From Leuctra nigra (lineage: Eukaryota > Arthropoda > Insecta > Plecoptera > Leuctridae), in NCBI GenBank assembly GCA_934045905.1, contig CAKOGZ010000083.1:434001-498000 (forward strand): DNA of 64,000 nucleotides, read 5' to 3'. Made by a program: the position numbers and the translations under genes. Below, one piece after another: positions 24,222 to 37,287 of this stretch. Positions within the stretch are counted from its first letter, which is position 1. The number at the start of each line of letters is the position of its first letter. The notes below the pieces were generated by a model. It saw only the letters and a program-made list of their open reading frames with translations, searched no databases and was not told where the DNA came from.

Positions 24222-26993
24222 AACATTAACATGTAAAAAAAAATCTCCCCTCTGCCTCCTGGAGTCGCCCGACGTTGCCCGGTCAGATAATTTTATAATA
24301 AAGTTAGGTTAGGGTAGGTTAGCGAAGCGAGCGAAGCGAGCGTAGCTGACCCTTAACAAGCTTTAACCTACAGTGACAAAAAATTGATGAAAACCTATCA
24401 GGATTGTGCCCATCTGCTTCTGAAGGACATAAACTAAGAAATGCGGCGTATCGGAGCGTCTGACAGAAAAAAGTGTTTCCGCACTTTTTAAGCCTCTCTC
24501 CATCATCTATATGGTGTATCATTTTCAGCTCTCTAAGAGTAATAGATTCGTCACAAAGTAGGAAACAAACAAAACTTTTTCAATATGACCTACTTCTAAA
24601 GTGGCACCCCCCTGTTTTTATCGAATTTTCTTGATGCCTACACAACGTTATGCCGAGAAATGTAATAAAACACTTTTCGAAAAAAAATAGGCTTATAAAT
24701 AAAATTATAAAAAAGAACCCCACTCTGCCCCCTTGGAGTCGCCCGACGCTGCCCTGTCAGATTATTATATAATAAAGTTAAGTTAATACAGGTTAGCGAA
24801 GCGAGCGTAGCTGACTCATCACAAGCTTTAACCTCCATTGACTTAAAAATGGATGAAAACCTAGGAAATGAGGAAAATCTAAGGAACATTGTTAATTGTT
24901 ACATTGTTACCTTTGTAGGCTAACCTACATTGTTGGTCAATATACATTGACAAAAAAATGGATGAAAATCTATCGGGGGTCGACCCATCAGCTTCTGAAT
25001 AACATGAACAGTTAATTCCGGCGAATCGGAGAGTCTGACATAAAAAAGTGTTTCTGAACTTTTTAAGCCTCTCACCATCTACTATATAGGGTAACGTTGT
25101 CAACTCTCTTAGAGTAATAGATTCGTCACAAAGTAGGAAACAAATAAAAAAATATCAATATGAGCTACTTCTAAAGTGGCACCCCCCTATTTTTATCGAA
25201 TTTTCTTGAAGCCTACACAACGTTATGCCGAGAAATGAAATAAAACACTTTTCGAAAAAAAATAGGCTTATAAATAAAATTATAAAAAAGAACCCCACTC
25301 TGCCCCCTTGGAGTCGCCCGACGCTGCCCTGTCAGATTATTATATAATAAAGTAAGGTTAATACAGGTTAGCGAAGCGAGCGTAGCTGACTCATCACAAG
25401 CTTTAACCTCCATTGACTAAAAAATGGATGAAAACCTAGGAAATGAGGAAAATCTAAGGAACATTGTTAATTGTTACATTGTTACCTTTGTAGGCTAACC
25501 TACATTGTTGGTCAATATACATTGACAAAAAAATGGATGAAAATCTATCGGGGGTCGACCCATCAGCTTCTGAATAACATGAACAGTTAATTCCGGCGAA
25601 TCGGAGAGTCTGACATAAAAAAGTGTTTCTGCACTTTTTAAGCCTCTCACCATCTACTATATAGGGTAACGTTGTCAACTCTCTTAGAGTAATAGATTCG
25701 TCACAAAGTAGGAAACAAATAAGAAAATATCAATATGAGCTACTTCTAAAGTGGCACCCCCCTATTTTTATCGAATTTTCTTGAAGCCTACACAACGTTA
25801 TGCCGAGAAATGAAATAAAACACTTTTCGAAAATAATAGGCTTATAAATAAAATTATAAAAAAGAACCCCACTCTGCCCCCTTGGAGTCGCCCGACGCTG
25901 CCCTGTCAGATTATTATATAATAAAGTAAGGTTAATACAGGTTAGCGAAGCGAGCGTAGCTGACTCATCACAAGCTTTAACCTCCATTGACTAAAAAATG
26001 GATGAAAACCTAGGAAATGAAGAAAATCTAAGGAACATTGTTAATTGTTACATTGTTACCTTTGTAGGCTAACCTACATTGTTGGTCAATATACATTGAC
26101 AAAAAAAATGGATGAAAATCTATCGGGGGTCGACCCATCAGCTTCTGAATAACATGAACAGTTAATTCCGGCGAATCGGAGAGTCTGACATAAAAAAGTG
26201 TTTCTGCACTTTTTAAGCCTCTCACCATCTACTATATAGGGTAACGTTGTCAACTCTCTTAGAGTAATAGATTCGTCACAAAGTAGGAAACAAATAAGAA
26301 AATATCAATATGAGCTACTTCTAAAGTGGCACCCCCCTATTTTTATCGAATTTTCTTGAAGCCTACACAACGTTATGCCGAGAAATGAAATAAAACACTT
26401 TTCGAAAATAATAGGCTTATAAATAAAATTATAAAAAAGAACCCCACTCTGCCCCCTTGGAGTCGCCCGACGCTGTCCTGTCAGATTATTATATAATAAA
26501 GTAAGGTTAATACAGGTTAGCGAAGCGAGCGTAGCTGACTCATCACAAGCTTTAACCTCCATTGACTAAAAAATGGATGAAAACCTAGGAAATGAAGAAA
26601 ATCTAAGGAACATTGTTAATTGTTACATTGTTACCTTTGTAGGCTAACCTACATTGTTGGTCAATATACATTGACAAAAAAAATGGATGAAAATCTATCG
26701 GGGGTCGACCCATCAGCTTCTGAATAACATGAACAGTTAATTCCGGCGAATCGGAGAGTCTGACATAAAAAAGTGTTTCTGCACTTTTTAAGCCTCTCAC
26801 CATCTACTATATAGGGTAACGTTGTCAACTCTCTTAGAGTAATAGATTCGTCACAAAGTAGGAAACAAATAAAAAAATATCAATATGAGCTACTTCTAAA
26901 GTGGCACCCCCCTATTTTTATCGAATTTTCTTGAAGCCTACACAACGTTATGCCGAGAAATGAAATAAAACACTTTTCGAAAATAATAGGCTT
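24222..26993. repeat. Satellite unit 14, SLLLL (only four-L unit)
   Basis: S 24222-24694 (GCCCATCTGC, GTTTCCGCAC), L 24695-25269, L 25270-25843, L 25844-26418, L 26419-26993. The extra L arises because the junction between the two 11,444-bp copies falls in the second L: its start matches the second L of unit 20 and its remainder matches the first L of unit 8. Confidence 0.95.
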
Positions 26994-28615
26994 AACATTA
27001 ACATGTAAAAAAAAATCTCCTTTCTGCCTCCTGGAGTCGCCCGACGTTGCCCGGTCAGATAATTTTATAATAAAGTTAGGTTAGGGTAGGTTAGCGAAGC
27101 GAGCGAAGCGAGCGTAGCTGACCCTTAACAAGCTTTAACCTACAGTGACAAAAAATTGATGAAAACCTATCAGGATTGTGCCCTTCTGCTTCTGAAGGAC
27201 ATAAACTAAGAAATGCGGCGTATCGGAGCGTCTGACAGAAAAAAGTGTTTCTGCACTTTTTAAGCCTCTCTCCATCATCTATATGGTGTATCATTTTCAG
27301 CTCTCTAAGAGTAAAAGATTCGTCACAAAGTAGGAAACAAACAAAACTTTTTCAATATGACTTCCTTCTAAAGTGGCACCCCCCTGTTTTTATCGAATTT
27401 TCTTGATGCCTACACAACGTTATGCCGAGAAATGTAATGAAACACTTTTCGAAAAAAAATAGGCTTATAAATAAAATTATAAAAAAGAACCCCACTCTGC
27501 CCCCTTGGAGTCGCCCGACGCTGCCCTGTCAGATTATTATATAATAAAGTTAAGTTAATACAGGTTAGCGAAGCGAGCGTAGCTGACTCATCACAAGCTT
27601 TAACCTCCATTGACTTAAAAATGGATGAAAACCTAGGAAATGAGGAAAATCTAAGGAACATTGTTAATTGTTACATTGTTACCTTTGTAGGCTAACCTAC
27701 ATTGTTGGTCAATATACATTGACAAAAAAATGGATGAAAATCTATCGGGGGTCGACCCATCAGCTTCTGAATAACATGAACAGTTAATTCCGGCGAATCG
27801 GAGAGTCTGACATAAAAAAGTGTTTCTGCACTTTTTAAGCCTCTCACCATCTACTATATAGGGTAACGTTGTCAACTCTCTTAGAGTAATAGATTCGTCA
27901 CAAAGTAGGAAACAAATAAAAAAATATCAATATGAGCTACTTCTAAAGTGGCACCCCCCTATTTTTATCGAATTTTCTTGAAGCCTACACAACGTTATGC
28001 CGAGAAATGAAATAAAACACTTTTCGAAAAAAAATAGGCTAATAAATAAAATTAGAAAAAAGAACCCCACTCTGCCCCCTTGGAGTCGCCCGACGCTGCC
28101 CTGTCAGATTATTATATAATAAAGTTAGGTTAATACAGGTTAGCGAAGCGAGCGTAGCTGACTCATCACAAGCTTTAACCTCCATTGACTAAAAAATGGA
28201 TGAAAACCTAGGAAATGAGGAAAATCTAAGGAACATTGTTAATTGTTACATTGTTACCTTTGTAGGCTAACCTACATTGTTGGTCAATATACATTGACAA
28301 AAAAATGGATGAAAATCTATCGGGGGTCGACCCATCAGCTTCTGAATAACATGAACAGTTAATTCCGGCTAATCGGAGAGTCTGACACAAAAAAGTGTAT
28401 CTGCACTTTTTAAGCCTCTCACCATCTACTATATAGGGTAACGTTGTCAACTCTCTTAGAGTAATAGATTCGTCACAAAGTAGGAAACAAATAAAAAAAT
28501 ATCAATATGAGCTACTTCTTAAGTGGCACCCCCCTATTTTTATCGAATTTTCTTGAAGCCTACACAACGTTATGCCGAGAAATGAAATAAAACACTTTTC
28601 GAAAATAATAGGCTT
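26994..28615. repeat. Satellite unit 15, SLL
   Basis: S 26994-27466, L 27467-28041, L 28042-28615. Carries every diagnostic change of unit 9 at an offset of 11,444 bp. Confidence 0.95.
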
Positions 28616-30800
28616 AACATTAACATGTAAAAAAAAATCTCCCCTCTGCCTCCTGGAGTCGCCCGACGTTGCCCGGTCAGATAATTTTATAATAAAGTTA
28701 GGTTAGGGTAGGTTAGCGAAGCGAGCGTAGCTGACCCTTAACAAGCTTAAACCTACAGTGACAAAAAATTGATGAAAACCTATCAGGATTGTGCCCTTCT
28801 GCTTCTGAAGGACATAAACTAAGAAATGCGGCGTATCGGAGCGTCTGACAGAAAAAAGTGTTTCTGCACATTTTAAGCCTCTCTCCATCAACTATATGGT
28901 GTATTATTTTCAGCTCTCTAAGAGTAATAAATTCGTCACAAAGTAGGAAACAAACAAAACTTTTTCAATATGACCTACTTCTAAAGTGGCACCCCCCTGT
29001 TTTTATCGAATTTTCTTGATGCCTACACAACGTTATGCCGAGAAATGTAATAAAACACTTTTCGAAAAAAATAGGCTTATAAATAAAATTATAAAAAAGA
29101 ACCCCACTCTGCCCCCTTGGAGTCGCCCGACGCTGCCCTGTCAGATTATTATATAATAAAGTTAGGTTAATACAGGTTAGCGAAGCGAGCGTAGCTGACT
29201 CATCACAAGCTTTAACCTCCATTGACTAAAAAATGGATGAAAACCTAGGAAATGAGGAAAATCTAAGGAACATTGTTAATTGTTACATTGTTACCTTTGT
29301 AGGCTAACCTACATTGTTGGTCAATATACATTGACAAAAAAATGGATAAAAATCTATCGGGGGTCGACCCATCAGCTTCTGAATAACATGAACAGTTAAT
29401 TCCGGCGAATCGGAGAGTCTGACATAAAAAAGTGTTTCTGCACTTTTTAAGCCTCTCACCATCTACTATATAGGGTAACGTTGTCAACTCTCTTAGAGTA
29501 ATAGATTCGTCACAAAGTAGGAAACAAATAAAAAATTATCAATATGAGCTACTTCTAAAGTGGCACCCCCCTATTTTTATCGAATTTTCTTGAAGCCTAC
29601 ACAACGTTATGCCGAGAAATGAATTAAACACTTTTCGAAAATAATAGGCTTATAAATAAAATTATAAAAAAGAACCCCACTCTGCCCCCTTGGAGTCGCC
29701 CGACGCTGCCCTGTCAGATTATTATATAATAAAGTAAGGTTAATACAGGTTAGCGAAGCGAGCGTAGCTGACTCATCACAAGCTTTAACCTCCATTGACT
29801 AAAAAATGGATGAAAACCTAGGAAATGAGGAAAATCTAAGGAACATTGTTAATTGTTACATTGTTACCTTTGTAGGCTAACCTACATTGTTGGTCAATAT
29901 ACATTGACAAAAAAATGGATGAAAATCTATCGGGGGTCGACCCATCAGCTTCTGAATAACATGAACAGTTAATTCCGGCGAATCGGAGAGTCTGACATAA
30001 AAAAGTGTTTCTGCACTTTTTAAGCCTCTCACCATCTACTATATAGGGTAACGCTGTCAACTCTCTTTGAGTAATAGATTCGTCACAAAGTAGGAAACAA
30101 ATAAGAAAATATCAATATGAGCTACTTCTAAAGTGGCACCCCCCTATTTTTATCGAATTTTCTTGAAGCCTACACAACGTTATGCCGAGAAATGAAATAA
30201 AACACTTTTCGAAAATAATAGGCTTATAAATAAAATTATAAAAAAGAACCCCACTCTGCCCCCTTGGAGTCGCCCGACGCTGCCCTGTCAGATTATTATA
30301 TAATAAAGTAAGGTTAATACAGGTTAGCGAAGCGAGCGTAGCTGACTCATCACAAGCTTTAACCTCCATTGACTAAAAAATGGATGAAAACCTAGGAAAT
30401 GAAGAAAATCTAAGGAACATTGTTAATTGTTACATTGTTACCTTTGTAGGCTAACCTACATTGTTGGTCAATATACATTGACAAAAAAAATGGATGAAAA
30501 TCTATCGGGGGTCGACCCATCAGCTTCTGAATAACATGAACAGTTAATTCCGGCGAATCGGAGAGTCTGACATAAAAAAGTGTTTCTGCACTTTTTAAGC
30601 CTCTCACCATCTACTATATAGGGTAACGTTGTCAACTCTCTTAGAGTAATAGATTCGTCACAAAGTAGGAAACAAATAAAAAAATATCAATATGAGCTAC
30701 TTCTAAAGTGGCCCCCCCCTATTTTTATCGAATTTTCTTGAAGCCTACACAACGTTATGCCGAGAAATGAAATAAAACACTTTTCGAAAATAATAGGCTT
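28616..30800. repeat. Satellite unit 16, SLLL
   Basis: S 28616-29078, L 29079-29652, L 29653-30225, L 30226-30800. Copy of unit 10 at an offset of 11,444 bp. Confidence 0.95.
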
Positions 30801-32422
30801 AACATTAACATGTAAAAAAAAATCTCCCCTCTGCCTCCTGGAGTCGCCCGACGTTGCCCGGTCAGATAATTTATAATAAAGTTAGGTTAGGGTAGGTTAG
30901 CGAAGCGAGCGAAGCGAGCGTAGCTGACCCTTAACAAGCTTTAACCTACAGTGACAAAAAATTGATGAAAACCTATCAGGATTGTGCCCTTCTGCTTCTG
31001 AAGGACATAAACTAAGAAATGCGGCGTATCGGAGCGTCTGACAGAAAAAAGTGTTTCTGCACTTTTTAAACCTCTCTCCATCATCTATATGGTGTATCAT
31101 TTTCAGCTCTCTAAGAGTAATAGATTCGTCACAAAGTAGGAAACAAACAAAACTTTTTCAATATGACCTACTTCTAAAGTGGCACCCCCCTGTTTTTATC
31201 GAATTTTCTTGATGCCTACACAACGTTATGCCGAGAAATGTAATAAAACACTTTTCGAAAAAAAATAGGCTTATAAATAAAATTATAAAAAAGAACCCCA
31301 CTCTGCCCCCTTGGAGTCGCCCGACGCTGCCCTGTCAGATTATTATATAATAAAGTTAAGTTAATACAGGTTAGCGAAGCGAGCGTAGCTGACTCATCAC
31401 AAGCTTTAACCTCCATTGATTTAAAAATGGATGAAAACCTAGGAAATGAGGAAAATCTAAGGAACATTGTTAATTGTTACATTGTTACCTTTGTAGGCTA
31501 ACCTACATTGTTGGTCAATATACATTGACAAAAAAATGGATGAAAATCTATCGGGGGTCGACCCATCAGCTTCTGAATAACATGAACAGTTAATTCCGGC
31601 GAATCGGAGAGTCTGACATAAAAAAGTGTTTCTGCACTTTTTAAGCCTCTCACCATCTACTATATAGGGTAACGCTGTCAACTCTCTTTGAGTAATAGAT
31701 TCGTCACAAAGTAGGAAACAAATAAGAAAATATCAATATGAGCTACTTCTAAAGTGGCACCCCCCTATTTTTATCGAATTTTCTTGAAGCCTACACAACG
31801 TTATGCCGAGAAATGAAATAAAACACTTTTCGAAAATAATAGGCTTATAAATAAAATTATAAAAAAGAACCCCACTCTGCCCCCTTGGAGTCGCCCGACG
31901 CTGCCCTGTCAGATTATTATATAATAAAGTAAGGTTAATACAGGTTAGCGAAGCGAGCGTAGCTGACTCATCACAAGCTTTAACCTCCATTGACTAAAAA
32001 ATGGATGAAAACCTAGGAAATGAAGAAAATCTAAGGAACATTGTTAATTGTTACATTGTTACCTTTGTAGGCTAACCTACATTGTTGGTCAATATACATT
32101 GACAAAAAAAATGGATGAAAATCTATCGGGGGTCGACCCATCAGCTTCTGAATAACATGAACAGTTAATTCCGGCGAATCGGAGAGTCTGACATAAAAAA
32201 GTGTTTCTGCACTTTTTAAGCCTCTCACCATCTACTATATAGGGTAACGTTGTCAACTCTCTTAGAGTAATAGATTCGTCACAAAGTAGGAAACAAATAA
32301 AAAAATATCAATATGAGCTACTTCTAAAGTGGCCCCCCCCCTATTTTTATCGAATTTTCTTGAAGCCTACACAACGTTATGCCGAGAAATGAAATAAAAC
32401 ACTTTTCGAAAATAATAGGCTT
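30801..32422. repeat. Satellite unit 17, SLL
   Basis: S 30801-31272, L 31273-31846, L 31847-32422. Copy of unit 11 at an offset of 11,444 bp, including the nine-C run. Confidence 0.95.
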
Positions 32423-34043
32423 AACATTAACATGTAAAAAAAAATCTCCCCTCTGCCTCCTGGAGTCGCCCGACGTTGCCCGGTCAGATAATTTATAATA
32501 AAGTTAGGTTAGGGTAGGTTAGCGAAGCGAGCGAAGCGAGCGTAGCTGACCCTTAACAAGCTTTAACCTACAGTGACAAAAAATTGATGAAAACCTATCA
32601 GGATTGTGCCCTTCTGCTTCTGAAGGACATAAACTAAGAAATGCGGCGTATCGGAGCGTCTGACAGAAAAAAGTGTTTCTGCACTTTTTAAGCCTCTCTC
32701 CATCATCTATATGGTGTATCATTTTCAGCTCTCTAAGAGTAATAGATTCGTCACAAAGTAGGAAACAAACAAAACTTTTTCAATATGACCTACTTCTAAA
32801 GTGGCACCCCCCTGTTTTTATCGAATTTTCTTGATGCCTACACAACGTTATGCCGAGAAATGTAATAAAACACTTTTCGAAAAAAAATAGGCTTATAAAT
32901 AAAATTATAAAAAAGAACCCCACTCTGCCCCCTTGGAGTCGCCCGACGCTGCCCTGTCAGATTATTATATAATAAAGTTAAGTTAATACAGGTTAGCGAA
33001 GCGAGCGTAGCTGACTCATCACAAGCTTTAACCTCCATTGACTTAAAAATGGATGAAAACCTAGGAAATGAGGAAAATCTAAGGAACATTGTTAATTGTT
33101 ACATTGTTACCTTTGTAGGCTAACCTACATTGTTGGTCAATATACATTGACAAAAAAATGGATGAAAATCTATCGGGGGTCGACCCATCAGCTTCTGAAT
33201 AACATGAACAGTTAATTCCGGCGAATCGGAGAGTCTGACATAAAAAAGTGTTTTTGCACTTTTTAAGCCTCTCACCATCTACTATATAGGGTAACGTTGT
33301 CAACTCTCTTAGAGTAATAGATTCGTCACAAAGTAGGAAACAAATAAAAAAATATCAATATGAGCTACTTCTAAAGTGGCACCCCCCTATTTTTATCGAA
33401 TTTTCTTGAAGCCTACACAACGTTATGCCGAGAAATGAAATAAAACACTTTTCGAAAAAAAATAGGCTTATAAATAAAATTATAAAAAAGAACCCCACTC
33501 TGCCCCCTTGGAGTCGCCCGACGCTGCCCTGTCAGATTATTATATAATAAAGTTAGGTTAATACAGGTTAGCGAAGCGAGCGTAGCTGACTCATCACAAG
33601 CTTTAACCTCCATTGACTAAAAAATGGATGAAAACCTAGGAAATGAGGAAAATCTAAGGAACATTGTTAATTGTTACATTGTTACCTTTGTAGGCTAACC
33701 TACATTGTTGGTCAATATACATTGACAAAAAAATGGATGAAAATCTATCGGGGGTCGACCCATCAGCTTCTGAATAACATAAACAGTTAATTCCGGCGAA
33801 TCGGAGAGTCTGACACAAAAAAGTGTTTCTGCACTTTTTAAGCCTCTCACCATCTACTATATAGGGTAACGTTGTCAACTCTCTTAGAGTAATAGATTCG
33901 TCACAAAGAAGGAAACAAATAAAAAAATATCAATATGAGCTACTTCTTAAGTGGCACCCCCCTATTTTTATCGAATTTTCTTGAAGCCTACACAACGTTA
34001 TGCCGAGAAATGAAATAAAACACTTTTCGAAAATAATAGGCTT
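32423..34043. repeat. Satellite unit 18, SLL
   Basis: S 32423-32894, L 32895-33469, L 33470-34043. Copy of unit 12 at an offset of 11,444 bp, with GTGTTTTTGCAC and CAAAGAAGG. Confidence 0.95.
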
Positions 34044-35665
34044 AACATTAACATGTAAAAAAAAATCTCCCCTCTGCCTCCTGGAGTCGCCCGACGTTGC
34101 CCGGTCAGATAATTTTATAATAAAGTTAGGTTAGGGTAGGTTAGCGAAGCGAGCGAAGCGAGCGTAGCTGACCCTTAACAAGCTTTAACCTACAGTGCCA
34201 AAAAATTGATGAAAACCTATCAGGATTGTGCCCTTCTGCTTCTGAAGGACATAAACTAAGAAATGCGGCGTATCGGAGCGTCTGACAGAAAAAAGTGTTT
34301 CTGCACTTTTTAAGCCTCTCTCCATCAACTATATGGTGTATCATTTTCAGCTCTCTAAGAGTAATAGATTCGTCACAAAGTAGGAAACAAACAAAACTTT
34401 TTCAATATGACCTACTTCTAAAGTGGCACCCCCCTGTTTTTATCGAATTTTCTTGATGCCTACACAACGTTATGCCGAGAAATGTAATAAAACACTTTTC
34501 GAAAAAAAATAGGCTTATAAATAAAATTATAAAAAAGAACCCCACTCTGCCCCCTTGGAGTCGCCCGACGCTGCCCTGTCAGATTATTATATAATAAAGT
34601 TAGGTTAATACAGGTTAGCGAAGCGAGCGTAGCTGACTCATCACAAGCTTTAACCTCCATTGACTAAAAAATGGATGAAAACCTAGGAAATGAGGAAAAT
34701 CTAAGGAACATTGTTAATTGTTACATTGTTACCTTTGTAGGCTAACCTACATTGTTGGTCAATATACATTGACAAAAAAATGGATGAAAATCTATCGGGG
34801 GTCGACCCATCAGCTTCTGAATAACATGAACAGTTAATTCCGGCGAATCGGAGAGTCTGACATAAAAAAATGTTTCTGCACTTTTTAAGCCTCTCACCAT
34901 CTACTATATAGGGTAACGTTGTCAACTCTCTTAGAGTAATAGATTCGTCACAAAGTAGGAAACAAATAAGAAAATATCAATATGAGCTACTTCTAAAGTG
35001 GCACCCCCCTATTTTTATCGAATTTTCTTGAAGCCTACACAACGTTATGCCGAGAAATGAAATAAAACACTTTTCGAAAATAATAGGCTTATAAATAAAA
35101 TTATAAAAAAGAACCCCACTCTGCCCCCTTGGAGTCGCCCGACGCTGCCCTGTCAGATTATTATATAATAAAGTAAGGTTAATACAGGTTAGCGAAGCGA
35201 GCGTAGCTGACTCATCACAAGCTTTAACCTCCATTGACTAAAAAATGGATGAAAACCTAGGAAATGAAGAAAATCTAAGGAACATTGTTAATTGTTACAT
35301 TGTTACCTTTGTAGGCTAACCTACATTGTTGGTCAATATACATTGACAAAAAAAATGGATGAAAATCTATCGGGGGTCGACTTATCAGCTTCTGAATAAC
35401 ATGAACAGTTAATTCCGGCGAATCGGAGAGTCTGACATAAAAAAGTGTTTCTGCACTTTTTAAGCCTCTCACCATCTACTATATAGGGTAACGTTGTCAA
35501 CTCTCTTAGAGTAATAGATTCGTCACAAAGTAGGAAACAAATAAAAAAATATCAATATGAGCTACTTTTAAAGTGCCACTCCCCTATTTTTATCGAATTT
35601 TCTTGAAGCCTACACAACGTTATGCCGAGAAATGAAATAAAACACTTTTCGAAAATAATAGGCTT
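34044..35665. repeat. Satellite unit 19, SLL
   Basis: S 34044-34516, L 34517-35090, L 35091-35665. Copy of unit 13. GACTTATCAGC at about 35,380 differs from GACCCATCAGC in unit 13, one of the few differences I found between the large copies. Confidence 0.95.
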
Positions 35666-37287
35666 AACATTAACATGTAAAAAAAAATCTCCCCTCTGCC
35701 TCCTGGAGTCGCCCGACGTTGCCCGGTCAGATAATTTTATAATAAAGTTAGGTTAGGGTAGGTTAGCGAAGCGAGCGAAGCGAGCGTAGCTGACCCTTAA
35801 CAAGCTTTAACCTACAGTGACAAAAAATTGATGAAAACCTATCAGGATTGTGCCCATCTGCTTCTGAAGGACATAAACTAAGAAATGCGGCGTATCGGAG
35901 CGTCTGACAGAAAAAAGTGTTTCCGCACTTTTTAAGCCTCTCTCCATCATCTATATGGTGTATCATTTTCAGCTCTCTAAGAGTAATAGATTCGTCACAA
36001 AGTAGGAAACAAACAAAACTTTTTCAATATGACCTACTTCTAAAGTGGCACCCCCCTGTTTTTATCGAATTTTCTTGATGCCTACACAACGTTATGCCGA
36101 GAAATGTAATAAAACACTTTTCGAAAAAAAATAGGCTTATAAATAAAATTATAAAAAAGAACCCCACTCTGCCCCCTTGGAGTCGCCCGACGCTGCCCTG
36201 TCAGATTATTATATAATAAAGTTAAGTTAATACAGGTTAGCGAAGCGAGCGTAGCTGACTCATCACAAGCTTTAACCTCCATTGACTTAAAAATGGATGA
36301 AAACCTAGGAAATGAGGAAAATCTAAGGAACATTGTTAATTGTTACATTGTTACCTTTGTAGGCTAACCTACATTGTTGGTCAATATACATTGACAAAAA
36401 AATGGATGAAAATCTATCGGGGGTCGACCCATCAGCTTCTGAATAACATGAACAGTTAATTCCGGCGAATCGGAGAGTCTGACATAAAAAAGTGTTTCTG
36501 AACTTTTTAAGCCTCTCACCATCTACTATATAGGGTAACGTTGTCAACTCTCTTAGAGTAATAGATTCGTCACAAAGTAGGAAACAAATAAAAAAATATC
36601 AATATGAGCTACTTCTAAAGTGGCACCCCCCTATTTTTATCGAATTTTCTTGAAGCCTACACAACGTTATGCCGAGAAATGAAATAAAACACTTTTCGAA
36701 AAAAAATAGGCTTATAAATAAAATTATAAAAAAGAACCCCACTCTGCCCCCTTGGAGTCGCCCGACGCTGCCCTGTCAGATTATTATATAATAAAGTTAG
36801 GTTAATACAGGTTAGCGAAGCGAGCGTAGCTGACTCATCACAAGCTTTAACCTCCATTGACTAAAAAATGGATGAAAACCTAGGAAATGAGGAAAATCTA
36901 AGGAACATTGTTAATTGTTACATTGTTACCTTTGTAGGCTAACCTACATTGTTGGTCAATATACATTGACAAAAAAATGGATGAAAATCTATCGGGGGTC
37001 GACCCATCAGCTTCTGAATAATATAAACAGTTAATTCCGGCGAATCGGAGAGTCTGACACAAAAAAGTGTTTCTGCACTTTTTAAGCCTCTCACCATTTA
37101 CTATATAGGGTAACGTTGTCAACTCTCTTAGAGTAATAGATTCGTCACAAAGAAGGAAACAAATAAAAAAATATCAATATGAGCTACTTCTTAAGTGGCA
37201 CCTCCCTATTTTTATCGAATTTTCTTGAAGCCTACACAACGTTATGCCGAGAAATGAAATAAAACACTTTTCAAAAATAATAGGCTT
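35666..37287. repeat. Satellite unit 20, SLL
   Basis: S 35666-36138, L 36139-36713, L 36714-37287. The S and first L copy unit 14. The 11,444-bp copy ends at the second L, which has private AATATAAACAG, CCATTTACTAT and TTTTCAAAAATAAT (terminal palindrome broken). Confidence 0.95.

Larger units (their letters stand above)
13826..25269. repeat. 11,444-bp tandem duplication, copy 1
   Basis: Every diagnostic variant I checked here recurs exactly 11,444 bp further right: CTGTCCTGTC, CTCCTTTCTGCC, GTAATGAAACAC, ATGAATTAAACAC, both GTAACGCTGTC sites, the eight- and nine-C runs, GTGTTTTTGCAC, GTGCCACTCCCC and GTTTCCGCAC. Breakpoints resolve only to about 90 bp inside an L monomer. Private to this copy are ACTCTTCACAAG (about 13,947) and GGAACAATG (about 14,020). 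Confidence 0.9.
25270..36713. repeat. 11,444-bp tandem duplication, copy 2
   Basis: Directly follows copy 1. The junction lies between about 25,262 (eight-A tail as at 36,706) and 25,351 (GTAAGG as at 13,907). A private GACTTATCAGC occurs at about 35,380. It contains a second set of the unit series 9-14 seen in copy 1. Confidence 0.9.
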
